From Cloeon dipterum (lineage: Eukaryota > Arthropoda > Insecta > Ephemeroptera > Baetidae), in NCBI RefSeq assembly GCF_949628265.1, contig NC_088786.1, positions 27,797,681-27,861,680 on the forward strand: a stretch of DNA of 64,000 nt. Direction: 5' to 3'. The position numbers and the translations under genes are program-made. The stretch's first letter is position 1. Each line of letters opens with the position of its first letter. Below, in pieces: positions 38,834 to 49,725 of this stretch. The notes beneath the pieces were generated by a model. The model was given only the letters and a program-made list of their open reading frames with translations, searched no databases and had not been told where the DNA came from.

Positions 38834-41800
38834 ATGGTGATTTCTTGTTCAGTGCCGACATGCCGAAACCGATTCGTCAAGGGAGGCCAAATCCAGTTCC
38901 ACAGGTTTGTAGTTTTTTAGTCAGGATTGCAATCAAATTTTGCAGAAATTTTATTAATGCGCGAGAGCAAAGTACCGTTCTTTGATGACAACTTCCGCCG
39001 CCGCTTACGGTGTTTTTCCTTCCAGTCAGCCGCATTTTATTGCCCATGATTCTTTTTTGCCGTTTCCCTTTACCTTTAAAACTCAAAGGTGGCTTTTAAT
39101 TCTTCAATCACTGAATGCATCAGCGAAATAATGCGTTTACAGTGTCGTGCGTCGTGCGCAATTGAACGATTTTAGCTGCTACATTTTATTTGCTAGAAAT
39201 GTGTGATAAGATCGCTATTTAGCCGGAATCTTTATTTTCTGCGGACCTCCGGTGCCCTTTCGTCGAAGGCAGGGCGTGTGTATTTTTAGAATTTTGGCAT
39301 CTTGTCGCTCCCCGCCGAGCCCGTCCCTCTCCTTGTTTTTTTCACTAGAATCCGACCGGATGAGAATAATATTCCCCCTCGATGAAACTGGCAGCTGCCC
39401 CTCAAATTCAGGTTGTTGCTCGCTTGCCAGAAGAACTGGTCCGAGCCAAGTCACACTCGGAAATTCCACTTTAATAATTTCGTCATCCCGTAATCTGCCA
39501 TTTTCCACTGTCGTGTCGTGTGCAGTTCACATTCACAAGCACATATGTGTACGCCCTGTCTGACTTTTTCCAACACAAAATATAATAAATCTTTGATAAT
39601 TTTATTACGTTGACTTGTGGCGCGCACCTTCATATCACACTAACCTGAAGATCTACTCTCATCTGAAGAGTGATCAGCTGTTTAGGTTCTTACGTTAAGG
39701 TCAAGGTAAACTAGTTGTGTTACTCATTGACGTTTGCCAGGCTTAATGGGCTTATCTGGCGGGCGAGATTTTTATCCTTTCGCAGGCGGATTGATTTTCC
39801 TCTTCGTCAGCTGGTTTTTGCTCAACTTCCCAACTGATATCGTCACAAAATGACGTGGCCTGCCGAGTTTTTTTTGGAGTGCATTGCAGAAACGAGCGCA
39901 ATATAAATGGTGAATCACACCAGCGAGTTCAGTTTTTCCTACGATCGCATTTCAAAATTTAGCGATTCTGGTGTCGCTTTCCTTGTTTCGCGCCTGGTTA
40001 AGGGAGCTCTCATCGTGCGATGACATCATAATTCCATTTTTCCTTCTATTTCAACTGGCTGGGCGATTTTGTGTTTCTCAAAATTTATAATTTTGAAAGG
40101 GAAGTTCGTGGGATTGTGCCAACTATATACACATAGAAAATGCCCATGATTGTGTGTGCGAGACAGGAAGTCGTCTGTTAGCAGCACCTAATATATTTTT
40201 CCACTTCCGACTTTGCAACAGGAAGTTAGGCAACTGGGTTTAAATTTACCAGTCAGTTTGATAAATTAAGTTCTTAAGCTGGATTCCTATTTTCTGCAAC
40301 AGGGCGCAAAGTAGGCCAACAATATTTTTTTAATAAAAATGAATAAAGTGACTTTGCCACAAGTTTAAACTCTTTCAGCGTGGAAATTTTTACTAATGGA
40401 ATCATAAATTTCATAACTAAATATTTGGGAAAAGTTTGATTTTATCTATTCCAATAATGGGCGTGCAATCTAGGAAAAAATTTCATCCAATTTAAAGATC
40501 TACATTCCTAATTAATATCTTATAATTTATAAAACCGGTATAGCCTTTATTCCATAAAATCCCTGGGGACTTAAGTTTCATTTTAACTTTATAGTTAACT
40601 GAAAGGATTTTTCTATTTGCTCACCTCTAGCAAATAATAAGATTGGCATGATTTTGTGAGGAAGCAAAGGATAACGAAGGAGATGCAGTATGCAAATTAT
40701 GTAACGCGGTCAAATGGCCACTTTCAGTATCTTCTGAGCCGGGAAATTTGGGTCTAAACTATACGTCATTCATTTCATAATATTCAAGGGTCTTTAACCT
40801 GTCGAAATTCGGCATTTTATTTTGGAGGAGTGCTAATAAAGTTTAATTCATCGTGCAAGCACGCAAGCACTCTTTCTACTCATTTTCTCATAATAAAACG
40901 ATACTCAGACAGGGCTGAGCATGGGAATAACTCGTTTTTTTGGTGGTTACTTTTTTGCGGCTAGTTTCTCCCGGGTTTCTGCAAACAAATTTTGCAGCTG
41001 TTGATTTTTGCCTGTTTATCTATCTAGTCAACTTAAATGAAGTAAAATTCGAATAAAATTTGTTTAAATAATAATTTTAATTGGTAAAACCGGTCAATTT
41101 CGAGTTCCTTAAATGCAAAAAATCAACTGCAAGTTTGGGAAACTCCCTGGGAGATTCCCAACCATGTTCAAAGTTTTAAAATTGGCGATTGGCACGCCAA
41201 TTTTGCTAATCAGCATGTTAAATATTCCGATATAACGGTCGAATTCCACGCACTAATTTATTTGATGAAGCAGCATTCAGATTTTGAATCCGACACTAAA
41301 TATTTATTTTATCTCCGACTTTCCGCAACCACGTCGATGATAAGGATACCAAGAAATTAATTTGGTGCTGTTGAGCTGCCTCCCAGGCAGGCAGACGGCA
41401 GGCGTCTCGGCCGACCGGAATAGTATAAATATAAAGTCACACAACTGAGTTGGGAGTTGGGCAAGCGAACGGCTTTATCTCTGGCCCAGCGTCGTCTTCT
41501 TTTTCGTCGCGTTTTTCATCATTTCTAAACGGAGCATTGCCCAAACGAAAACTTGGCTCGCGAATCGAGCGGCGGGGAGGCTTTTGTCCAGCGGCGACGC
41601 GCACTCGATAAAAATAGCGCTTCTCTCGCTCGCTCTCGCTCCGCACTCGGGCAATTTTCAAGACCGACTTCCTGATGGCGGCCGACCTCATTGGTTGCCC
41701 ATTTTAATGGAGTTTAGAGTGGCTGGGCACGAATTGGGCTGACTATGAGCACGGCGCCGAGCGCAAGAGGCCATTGAACTTTGCCACTCGCGCTTCTTTA

Positions 41801-44800
41801 TCAGTCGCTCTCGACCGCTTGAATTATGGAAAAGCCAGCTCGGAATTTTCTCCGCCGAATTCTCGGCTAGGTGCATCGCATCTCTCAGCCTTGTTTTTGT
41901 TTTCCTTTTGCTCACGTGACTGACAGACTGAGAGTTCGGTTCTTATTTCTTATCGTGTGGTGCGCACGCGGCGTGGATGGACTTTCCACTCGCCGCGACG
42001 CGTTTTAAATTCCGCGCAGAACTTTTTCTCACACTGGCAGCCTGGAGTAGTTTCGTCGGAATTTTCTCTCGAGAATTCCATTTTACTGCGAACCAATTCT
42101 GGAGTGTTCGCTCGAAAAACGATTCGCACTTCGCACGATGCGTACAAATGTGCCGAGAGCGTCGATTGGACAGGAGGAATTTATTTGGTCTGCCCGGAAA
42201 TTCATACAATTCATACAATTATGGAATGCGGAATAGTTACTTCTTGCAATTAGTTATTGCGCGAGATGTTTTGCATCGTCCGATGTTTTTAAAAATGCAG
42301 ATCATTCTGAAACTACAAAACACCCTGTTATGCTACTTAATCAAAGTTTTTTTTATCGCTGTTATCATTTTTCCCATAATGTACGTTACAATGATCAATC
42401 TCTCTCAACACAATTTAAGACGTGCGTCATTTCTATTTTTAATTTTAAAATTTGCGTAACCATCTAAAAATTCAACATTTTCCTCGAATTCCTTTTTTGT
42501 AAATTCGGTTGGGAAAATTTTCAAACAATGTGCCGCCGTTATATATGAGATTTTCCAATCTCTTCAATAATTAGAATTTCCACTTTGGCGATTGCGTCAT
42601 AAAAGCCTTACATTGGGCTGCTTTCCTTTCCTGAAATTTCGTAAGAGAGATTTCCCAATGGTTATGAGGCAAAGTCGTTTCCGCTCTGAAAAAAGAAATC
42701 GTCGTCGGCCCCAAGATCTACACACAATTAGCAGAAGCTGCGCGCATTGAACCTTTTCCCAGCCGCCGCGATTGTAGGTCACCGCTTTTGGAATGAGCCT
42801 AGCGCGATGAAAATTTGCCTTTTTTCTGGCAGCGCGGCTTAAAGACCGTTCACTCGCCGGCGAATGCAAATGAGTGTGTTCGGACGCAAAATCGCGACTC
42901 TGGCGGCGGCTGCCTCTTTCTGCACGCTAGCAACACAAAGAAAATGGCCCAATTTCAAAGTTAACTCTAGCGGATAATTTCCATCCTGCTGGCTGGCAGA
43001 GTGTTGGCAGTTACGCGGCGCTGGCTGGCTGTTGCTTGGTTCGTCACTCGTTCGCTTCTTGCCCTAAATATCTTTTACCAGCATTTTCTTCTGCTCTCGC
43101 GCTTGCCATTATCGCGCGCGCCGGCGTTCTTGAGAAATTCACCTCGCTCAAAATAAGAGCTTTTTCCTCCTCCTTCTCCGCCGCCGCCGCCGTTGCCGTC
43201 GCCGCCGCAGCGCCTTTTCACAATTTATTTTCGACATCCTGTTTCCTGCCTAGCCGAAGAAGCCTCCGCCTGCCTTACTTATTGCCAGCTCACAAATTTT
43301 CCCATTTCGTGCTCTCGCCTCGCTCGCTCGTTTTTCCTTGAATTTGTAATTTCACATATGTAAACGCGTGTCCGCTGCTCGGTTGTTGGCTCTCGGCGCT
43401 CGCAGCTCCGGGCACAACTTGTTGAGCGGAAAGAAAAGTCCAATTGCCGGTCAAGGACCTTTTCTTCCTCCGTTCGACGCGCTCCGATTTTCGCCTTAAA
43501 TGCGAACCGAGCGTTCAGTACAACAGGACTTTTCAAGTAGCTCCGTTTGAATTTTCCGCCTGATCACCACATCCGAGATAAAACCTGTTTGGTTCAATTT
43601 TTTACGTGGTTTTTATTAATTGCGTGGTCGTGCAAATAAAGCTGAAAAGCAATTATACTTCAACTTTTCCTGCTTTTTGCTTTATCCTGCTACGCTGTGG
43701 AATGTACTAATTGTAAGTGATAAGAGGGAAATGGGCTTCCACACTTCAATTTCAAGGTTTCTTGACTAAATACCTACAATTGTTTATTCCCTCTACGTTA
43801 ATAGTCTGTAAAAAACGGACTTCTAGTGGCTCTCGTAATATAATCTGCAAAGTAAAACAACTAATTCATTTTTTTGCGCTGAGCGTAGTACCCAAATATA
43901 ATTTCTAGGCTTAAATTAATATGTATTAAATTAAATTAATATTTATTGAAAATTATTGTTTGCAGTTTTCCAATGAAACGTGAGGAAATGTGTCGAATAT
44001 GGGCTGACGCAATCGGCCGCCAGGATTGGTTCCCGACAAAGAACAGTTTCGTGTGCAGTGGACACTTCAAGCCTGAGGACTACCAAACCAAGCCAGGAAA
44101 GTTGAAGCACTTCCTCAAGGAGGGGGTGGTACCGAGCGTGTTTGGGCAGAGCCAGCCACGTCGGTCGAACAACGTGTCCAATTGCGACTCCGGCCTGCTG
44201 ATGAAAGTGCCTTTCAACTCGGCCCAGCAATTTCAGGTCAGTGTCCCTGAATGGGAACGGCGACGCAAATGGGCACCATTGTTATTTTGGCAGCCGCCTC
44301 CATTTCACTCGGATTCTACTTTTGTGTCATTGTTCACACCAAGCGGACTGGAAATTACAACAAAGTTAATTAAAATTTTTTTGTGTTTCAAGAATCTGTA
44401 GCTAGCGGCTGCTGTTTCACAACAAAAAACTTGCCAAACCTGAAATAAAAAATAAAAATAAAGATTTAATTTGTTTTTGATACAATTATTGCTAAAACAG
44501 TATCATAAAAATTACACACACTTTAGTAGAATTTATTATTTAAATTAACTAATTAGTGGAAAATTTTAACCAAAATTTTAGCCAAAGATTTAAAGAAAAT
44601 CAATCTTTCACTTTTTTATAACTAAAATTTACTTAGCTTAATTTACTATTTCATATTTTATATTTGCAGCAATGTGACGTGCCTTCGCTATCAGAAATCA
44701 TATCATCAAACCTCACCGTGACAAGATCACCACAAACGCTGGAAGCACTGCTGCCCGGCGGTGTGTCCATCGTGCCTGTGAAGCGGAAAAGCCTTAAGAG

Positions 44801-46417
44801 AGAATCGCCAAGTCCAAGCCAATACGAGGAGCCGCCGAAGATAGCCAAGCTGTCGCTGCCAAACGCCCTCAATGGCTCCGTGGTGATCACAGCATCACCG
44901 AGTAGCAAACAAGTTCCTAAGCTGCGCCCCATCATGTCGATGAATAACGACCACTCTTCCAACGATGAGTGTGAAGAGCCCCTGGACGTGAGTCAGTTTC
45001 TTTCGATCAGCATGCAGCCTGAGGAGGACAAGGTGAAGCGCGAGAGCGTCACTAGCCCGGCTTTGAGCTCGTACTTATCCATTGGATATGAGGATGAGAA
45101 GAGCAAGAACAATCGCTACCGTGCCGGTGGTGTGGATGCGTTCGCGACACGATCTAGCGTCGGCAGCAACGGAAGCCTCACCCACACCAACGGCAGCAGC
45201 AACACCAATGCAAAGCTGGACGAACTGCAGCGCCGCAATGCACAAATGCATGCCGAGTTAAAGAAGAGGGATAGCGTTATTAAAGACCTGCGGATGAGGC
45301 TGTCTAACATGAATAATAATGTTGACTCGACGGTCATCGAGTTCCTTAGACGGCACTTTGACAATACTGCTTTTCAGGTGGGTAGAAGGATTTTGGATTG
45401 TGAGATTTAGAACTATCAATTTTTTAGGACACAGTCAATATTTCTTTTTATTTCCCCAACTCTAAATACCATTTTTATGATCGTTTCTGTTGAAAAGTGA
45501 TTAAAAACTGCATGGTGGTTCACAGTGGTTATTTTGGTAATTTTAAATAAATGTTATGTTTGAAGATGCTGGAATTCCGGATACTTCTTGCTGTTTTAAC
45601 TTGATTTTGACCTAAATTTCTAGTTTTATGGATATACTTTCTTATTGCGGCACATGGTGTTGTAGTTTTAAAGAATTTTTTGGTATGGGCAATACCCAGC
45701 AAATAAATTTGTGCAATTTTGATACTTAATTGAAATAATCAATTGTTTACAGTCAATATACTTCTGCCTCATCCTATTGTGTTAAAAAATTTACGTCTAA
45801 TTAACTGTGAAATATTACATTCTAATGAAGTCATGGCTTGAGCAATATTAAAAATTTGATAGAAAAGTATGAAATATTTTGTTTTAGTTCTGATTTAGTA
45901 AGAAAAGAAAATTACTCAAGATTTGTTTTAAAAAGTCCTTTATTTGTGTACAGTTGTGTTTTACCATAATTTTTATCAGAAAGGATTGACACTGAAAATT
46001 CCTCACTTTATTGGAAACAAACTTTTCACAATAACCTCATTTTATTTGCAGATTCTCGACAACCACATTCGGAATAAGAAAGCCAACTCCTTCACTTTTG
46101 AATGCTACACTGAGACAATCATGAACTTTGCCGCAAATCTGTACAAAAGTTCACCTAAGGCGTATTTGCTGGTCCGCCAGCATTTTGATCTTCCTCCACC
46201 TACTTATCTGCACAAGCGCAACCTTGTGCCCGAGCTGAATGGAGAGCAAGGAGAGTTATCTTCATGCTCCAACGAGTATTCGGAGGAAGATATTTACCAA
46301 GAGACGGCCGTGCCAGAGCACTTGCCAGAAAAGAACGACTTGCCCCCGCAGTCCATCTCGGACAAGAACATCAAGGAGTTCCGCCAGTTTAACATCATCA
46401 TTGAACACGATGACTAA
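38834..46417 (+). CDS. THAP-domain protein with P-element-transposase-like C-terminus
   Basis: Probable DNA-binding nuclear protein, 471 aa, from four in-phase exons: 38834-38904, 43966-44236, 44670-45377, 46052-46417. An in-frame TAG upstream fixes the start. The THAP zinc domain is complete but split by a 5 kb intron: MVISCSVPTC in exon 1, then FPMKREEM, WADAI, DWFP, and VCSGHFKPEDY in exon 2, with the closing hydrophobic VVPSVF (AVPTIF-like). Exon 3 is Ser/Pro-rich with a probable nuclear signal (VKRKSLKRE) and then a coiled coil (ELKKRDSVIKDLRMRLSN). Exon 4 has LYKSSPKAYLLVRQHFDLP, which closely follows the P-element/THAP9 motif SPKAYxxLRxxxxLPxPS just before the catalytic core. No RNase H-like catalytic domain follows, so it looks like a domesticated THAP-plus-helical fragment. 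The C-terminus is acidic. Confidence 0.88.
38905..43965 (+). other. Large first intron of the THAP gene
   Basis: 5.06 kb between a GTTTGT donor and a TTTGCAG acceptor. Parts (41400-43500) are GC-rich, rich in CTCTCG/CGCTCG runs, and resemble promoter-like DNA; no exon is supported. It may carry an internal promoter or regulatory elements. Confidence 0.6.
43178..43212. repeat. GCC trinucleotide-rich tract
   Basis: Imperfect CCG repeats within the THAP intron, with GTTGCCGTC interruptions. Confidence 0.85.
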
Positions 46418-47323
46418 CTGATTTGTCAATAAATAGTGCATGAGCTCAAACAGTGTCTTTTCGCAGCCGGTATCGAGTACCAAAGCATAAATAATTTATT
46501 TTTCTCTTAGGTACGGGTACCTCATAGCTCTTTTAATCCGTGTCAACTTGTGCTTGTAATCTAGTATGGAATATGTTTGTATTAATCGATTTCACAGATT
46601 TTGCTTCAATGCCAAAGAAACAGAGGCAAAATTGTTCTTTATTTTTGGCTTAATTGATGATATAGTCAGTTTTTTTTTGTTTTCATTTTGGTTTGATTGA
46701 TGATAGTCAGATTTGGTTTGTATTTAAATTTCACAAGGCTCTCTATAATACTCATTTCATAAGACGAGTTTCTTGATCAAATTTCTTGAAGCAAATCTAT
46801 TTCTTCTTTTTTTGCATGCATTTTCAATTATATTATTATACATTGCGCCTGTTTAATGATTAGAAGTAGCGATTATAGTCAATTTTTGGTAGGCAATTTG
46901 TGACCCTGGTTAACAATTTGTTCTGAATATACATATATTTTTATGCCCAATGACAACGATCGTTTTTGGCACCTATTGTAAGCTTCCTAATCGCAGAATG
47001 CCTTTCACGAATGAATCAAATCACAACAAACGTCTAGACTGATTAAAAGTAACTTTTATAAAAAGTTTAAATTCTGGGAAGGTTTGAACCAAAATAGCTA
47101 TAACAAAATGCCTGGAACAATGGCGAAGGCTTCAATTGAAAATTGTATTCTGAATACCTGTATGGTCTTTTTGGAAACTTAATATTGTCTTTCAGCTTTC
47201 AATAAATTTTGGCTCTTGAATACAACGCTGCTGTTATTTGATAAACCAACAATCCTCAAAATAAAACAAGTAATTATTTTTTGTATCTAAACTTCTTTAT
47301 TCTAAACTGAACCATAAAAACAT
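46418..47323. other. Convergent 3' region of the THAP gene and mRpL43
   Basis: AATAAA at about 46429, only 12 bases after the THAP stop, and a reverse-strand AATAAA (TTTATT on the plus strand) near 47297 for mRpL43. Otherwise AT-rich and featureless. Confidence 0.5.
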
Positions 47324-48017
47324 TCACTCGGCCTGCTTCTCTTCGATTTGAATCTGGTTGCTCATCTGTTGCTGCTTGAACATATCAAGCACCATTTCTG
47401 TTGCCGAAGGCGCCTTGTTGTACATTTCCCTCCACTTCTTGTCGTGGATCAGATCAGCAACAGCCATTTCAGGATTTCTGTTGGTCCAAGGCGTCCAAGG
47501 TCCCTGAATTGAAGGGTGGTTGGTGTATTGGACATTAGTCAGTCGTGACTCCTGGCGACCACTGCATTTGGTGTACAAGTTGAGGAACTGGCCCACTGTG
47601 AATCCATCAAATTGACAGCAAGACAACTCATGCCGTTCGCCATTTACTAAAAATTAAAAACTGGTGTTTAGCATTATAATTGTGTTTGGAAATATTTATA
47701 CAACTTACAGAATTCCATAGCGAGCTTAGCAGGCCTGTGTCTTCTAGGTTTAAGGTAAACTACGACACCAGGGTTATTTTTTGCATAGTCCACCAAATAT
47801 CTCTCAATAAAATCTCTGAAAATAGAGAGTAATTTCTTTGTCTTATTTCAGGGGTTTTAAATGATTTGTTTTAATTTTACCTGATGCCTTTGCTGTCTCC
47901 CCTAGTTTTGCAAAATTTCAGCGTTACTCTTTGCAGCTGACAAACATATCGGCCGATTCCATTTTTCAGAGGTGCACTGACTATGGCAGGAATCGAAAAT
48001 AAATGTCTGTTAGACAT
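47324..48017 (-). CDS. mRpL43: Mitochondrial large ribosomal subunit protein mL43
   Basis: Component of the mitochondrial 39S ribosomal subunit. Three in-phase exons: 47881-48017, 47709-47815, 47324-47646, giving 188 aa, near the usual 160-215 range for animals. It begins [20 protein letters not shown], followed by the thioredoxin-like L51/S25/CI-B8 domain ([20 protein letters not shown], then the [20 protein letters not shown] segment, then [20 protein letters not shown]). The C-terminal extension ([18 protein letters not shown]) is typical of mL43. It is divergently arranged with EXOSC4. Confidence 0.95.
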
Positions 48018-48582
48018 ATTTCAAGTGCGATATCTACTAGGTTAAAATTTAATAATGAACAATTCACAATTGAACGCGTGTTTTCGTTCTCATCTGATTC
48101 TGAACAGATGGGGGTGAGGCATAGATATAAAAGTGGACGCCAGATGGTACTGCTGTAGCACAACACTGTAGCACACACCCATACTCATAAACACACGTTT
48201 TAAAAAATTGTTTACCATAGGCATAGAAGTGATTTTTGTGAATCTTTGCATTTTGCGTTGAAATTTCAATCGGTAATCGGGGACGCCGCACACACAAGAT
48301 TACATTAAAATATGTACGTTGAGTATACTGTTATGTATATCACATGTTTTTGTTTATAAATTCAAAGGAATAAAATATTATGTATGATAGATAATATCGT
48401 CCTGGTCCCGGCAAAATCGCGTAACTTTCAACAACCAAACGCGAATTTCCTTGTTGCAAGAAAAGGTCAACAATCAATTCAACAATGAATATTTGGGTGT
48501 TTGTTGAACGTTGCGCAATTTTGCCGGGACCAGGACGATATTTAAGTTTTAAATGATTGATTTGAATTTAATAGAATCTACC
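48018..48582. promoter_or_regulatory. Shared divergent promoter region of mRpL43 and EXOSC4
   Basis: 565 bases separate the two start codons, which face away from each other, so both promoters must lie here. A 148-bp MITE occupies 48394-48541, leaving about 375 bases of original DNA. No TATA box or other core element is clear. Confidence 0.6.
48394..48541 (+). mobile_element. MITE copy, family A (148 bp), well preserved
   Basis: A near-palindromic element. Its first bases ATATCGTCCTGGTCCCGGC recur exactly as the reverse complement at its end, and the inverted repeat continues with few mismatches to roughly 43 bases per arm. It has no coding capacity. A diverged relative lies at 13682-13851. 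The end of the element is 41 bases before the EXOSC4 start codon, so it probably lies in the 5' UTR or core promoter. Confidence 0.88.
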
Positions 48583-49487
48583 ATGGCTGGACTTCAATTG
48601 CTCTCAGAGTATGGACTTCGAGTAGATGGCAGGCGACCTAACGAGCTGAGGCAAATTAGGTGTAAAATGGGAGTTTTCAGCCAACCTGATGGAAGTGCCT
48701 ACTTGGAGCAAGGAAACACAAAAGTGTTGGCTGCTGTTTATGGACCTCACGAAGTATGTATTTTTATTTTTTGAATGAAATTGATTTAAATTGAAACTGT
48801 GTTAAATTTATAGGTGAGATTAAACAGATCAAAAACCCACCATGATAGAGCCTACATCAACTGTCAGTTTAGCATGGCCGTTTTCAGCACGTCTGAAAGG
48901 AAAAGGAGGCCCAGAGGGGACAGAAAGTCGCAGGAGATGGATATGAATTTGAACCAGATCTTTGAATCAGCCATCAGAACAGAGCTCTACCCTAGATCTC
49001 GGATTGACATTTATCTAGAAGTAATATAAACTATGGTCCCTGTTCAATGCAAATTGTAACTAAAATATAATATGGTGTCATCCAGGTCTTGCAAGCCGAC
49101 GGCAGCAACTTCAGCGCCTGCGTCAATGCCGCCACCCTGGCGTTGATCGACGCTGGCATTCCATTGAAAGACTATGTCTGCAGCTGCACGTCGACCCTGG
49201 CACCCTCTCAGGGTGGGGCACCCCCCACGCCAATGGTTGACGTCAACCACGTGGAGGAAACACTTGGCGGCCCTGGCCTCAACATGAGCACCCTGCCGCG
49301 ATTGGACTCTGTGGTGCACCTCGAGTTGAGCGGCACCAGGCTGCACCTCTCGCACATAGACCCTGTGGCAGAGAAGGCGTCTACTGGGGCTGCTGACATC
49401 ATGGCAGTGCTGGACAAGGCTGTGCGAGGACATGTGGCGCAGTGCCTGCATGCCAGGGAACTGTCTGGTCAAGGTGCCGACGCGTAA
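48583..49487 (+). CDS. EXOSC4: Exosome complex component RRP41 (EXOSC4/Ski6)
   Basis: One of the RNase PH-fold subunits of the RNA exosome ring, nuclear and cytoplasmic; structural rather than catalytic in animals. Three in-phase exons: 48583-48753, 48814-49020, 49086-49487, giving 259 aa. Family marks are MAGLQLLSEYGLRVDGRRPN at the start, GSAYLEQGNTKVLAAVYGPH, STSERKRRPRGDRKS, and VLQADGSNFSACVNAATLAL. An upstream in-frame ATG at 48553 exists, but the family begins MAGLxLLS, so 48583 is preferred. The stop codon overlaps a poly(A) signal. Tail-to-tail with HADHB, 238 bases apart. Confidence 0.96.
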
Positions 49488-49491
49488 TAAA
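49486..49491 (+). terminator. Poly(A) signal AATAAA overlapping the EXOSC4 stop codon
   Basis: The stop TAA is 49485-49487 and AATAAA starts at 49486. If used, the 3' UTR would be only about 15-35 bases. Alternative signals further downstream are not excluded. Confidence 0.5.
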
Positions 49492-49725
49492 AAGTTTTCT
49501 TAACAAAAACAAGGATTGTATTTGGAATCATAACTACACAAATGGGGAAATCAATAATTATATAAAGTACAACTCGTCATACAGCAATGTCAACAGTGAT
49601 GCCAGTAGTGCAGGTTTAAATTTTGCTTTAAAACAATAGTTGGCTATGTTCCACCATTCCTCAAGTCTTGCTCGCAGTTAAGAAAAATAGCTATGTACAT
49701 TTTCTTGCTTTTGGTAAATCATTCT

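Noticed and set aside
41437-42459. Overlapping frames of 65-160 codons inside the THAP intron
   Set aside because: Low-information, basic composition, contradictory strands, no splice support.
43946-44401. 151-codon frame as an independent gene
   Set aside because: Its central part is THAP exon 2 (43966-44236); the ends are intron read-through.
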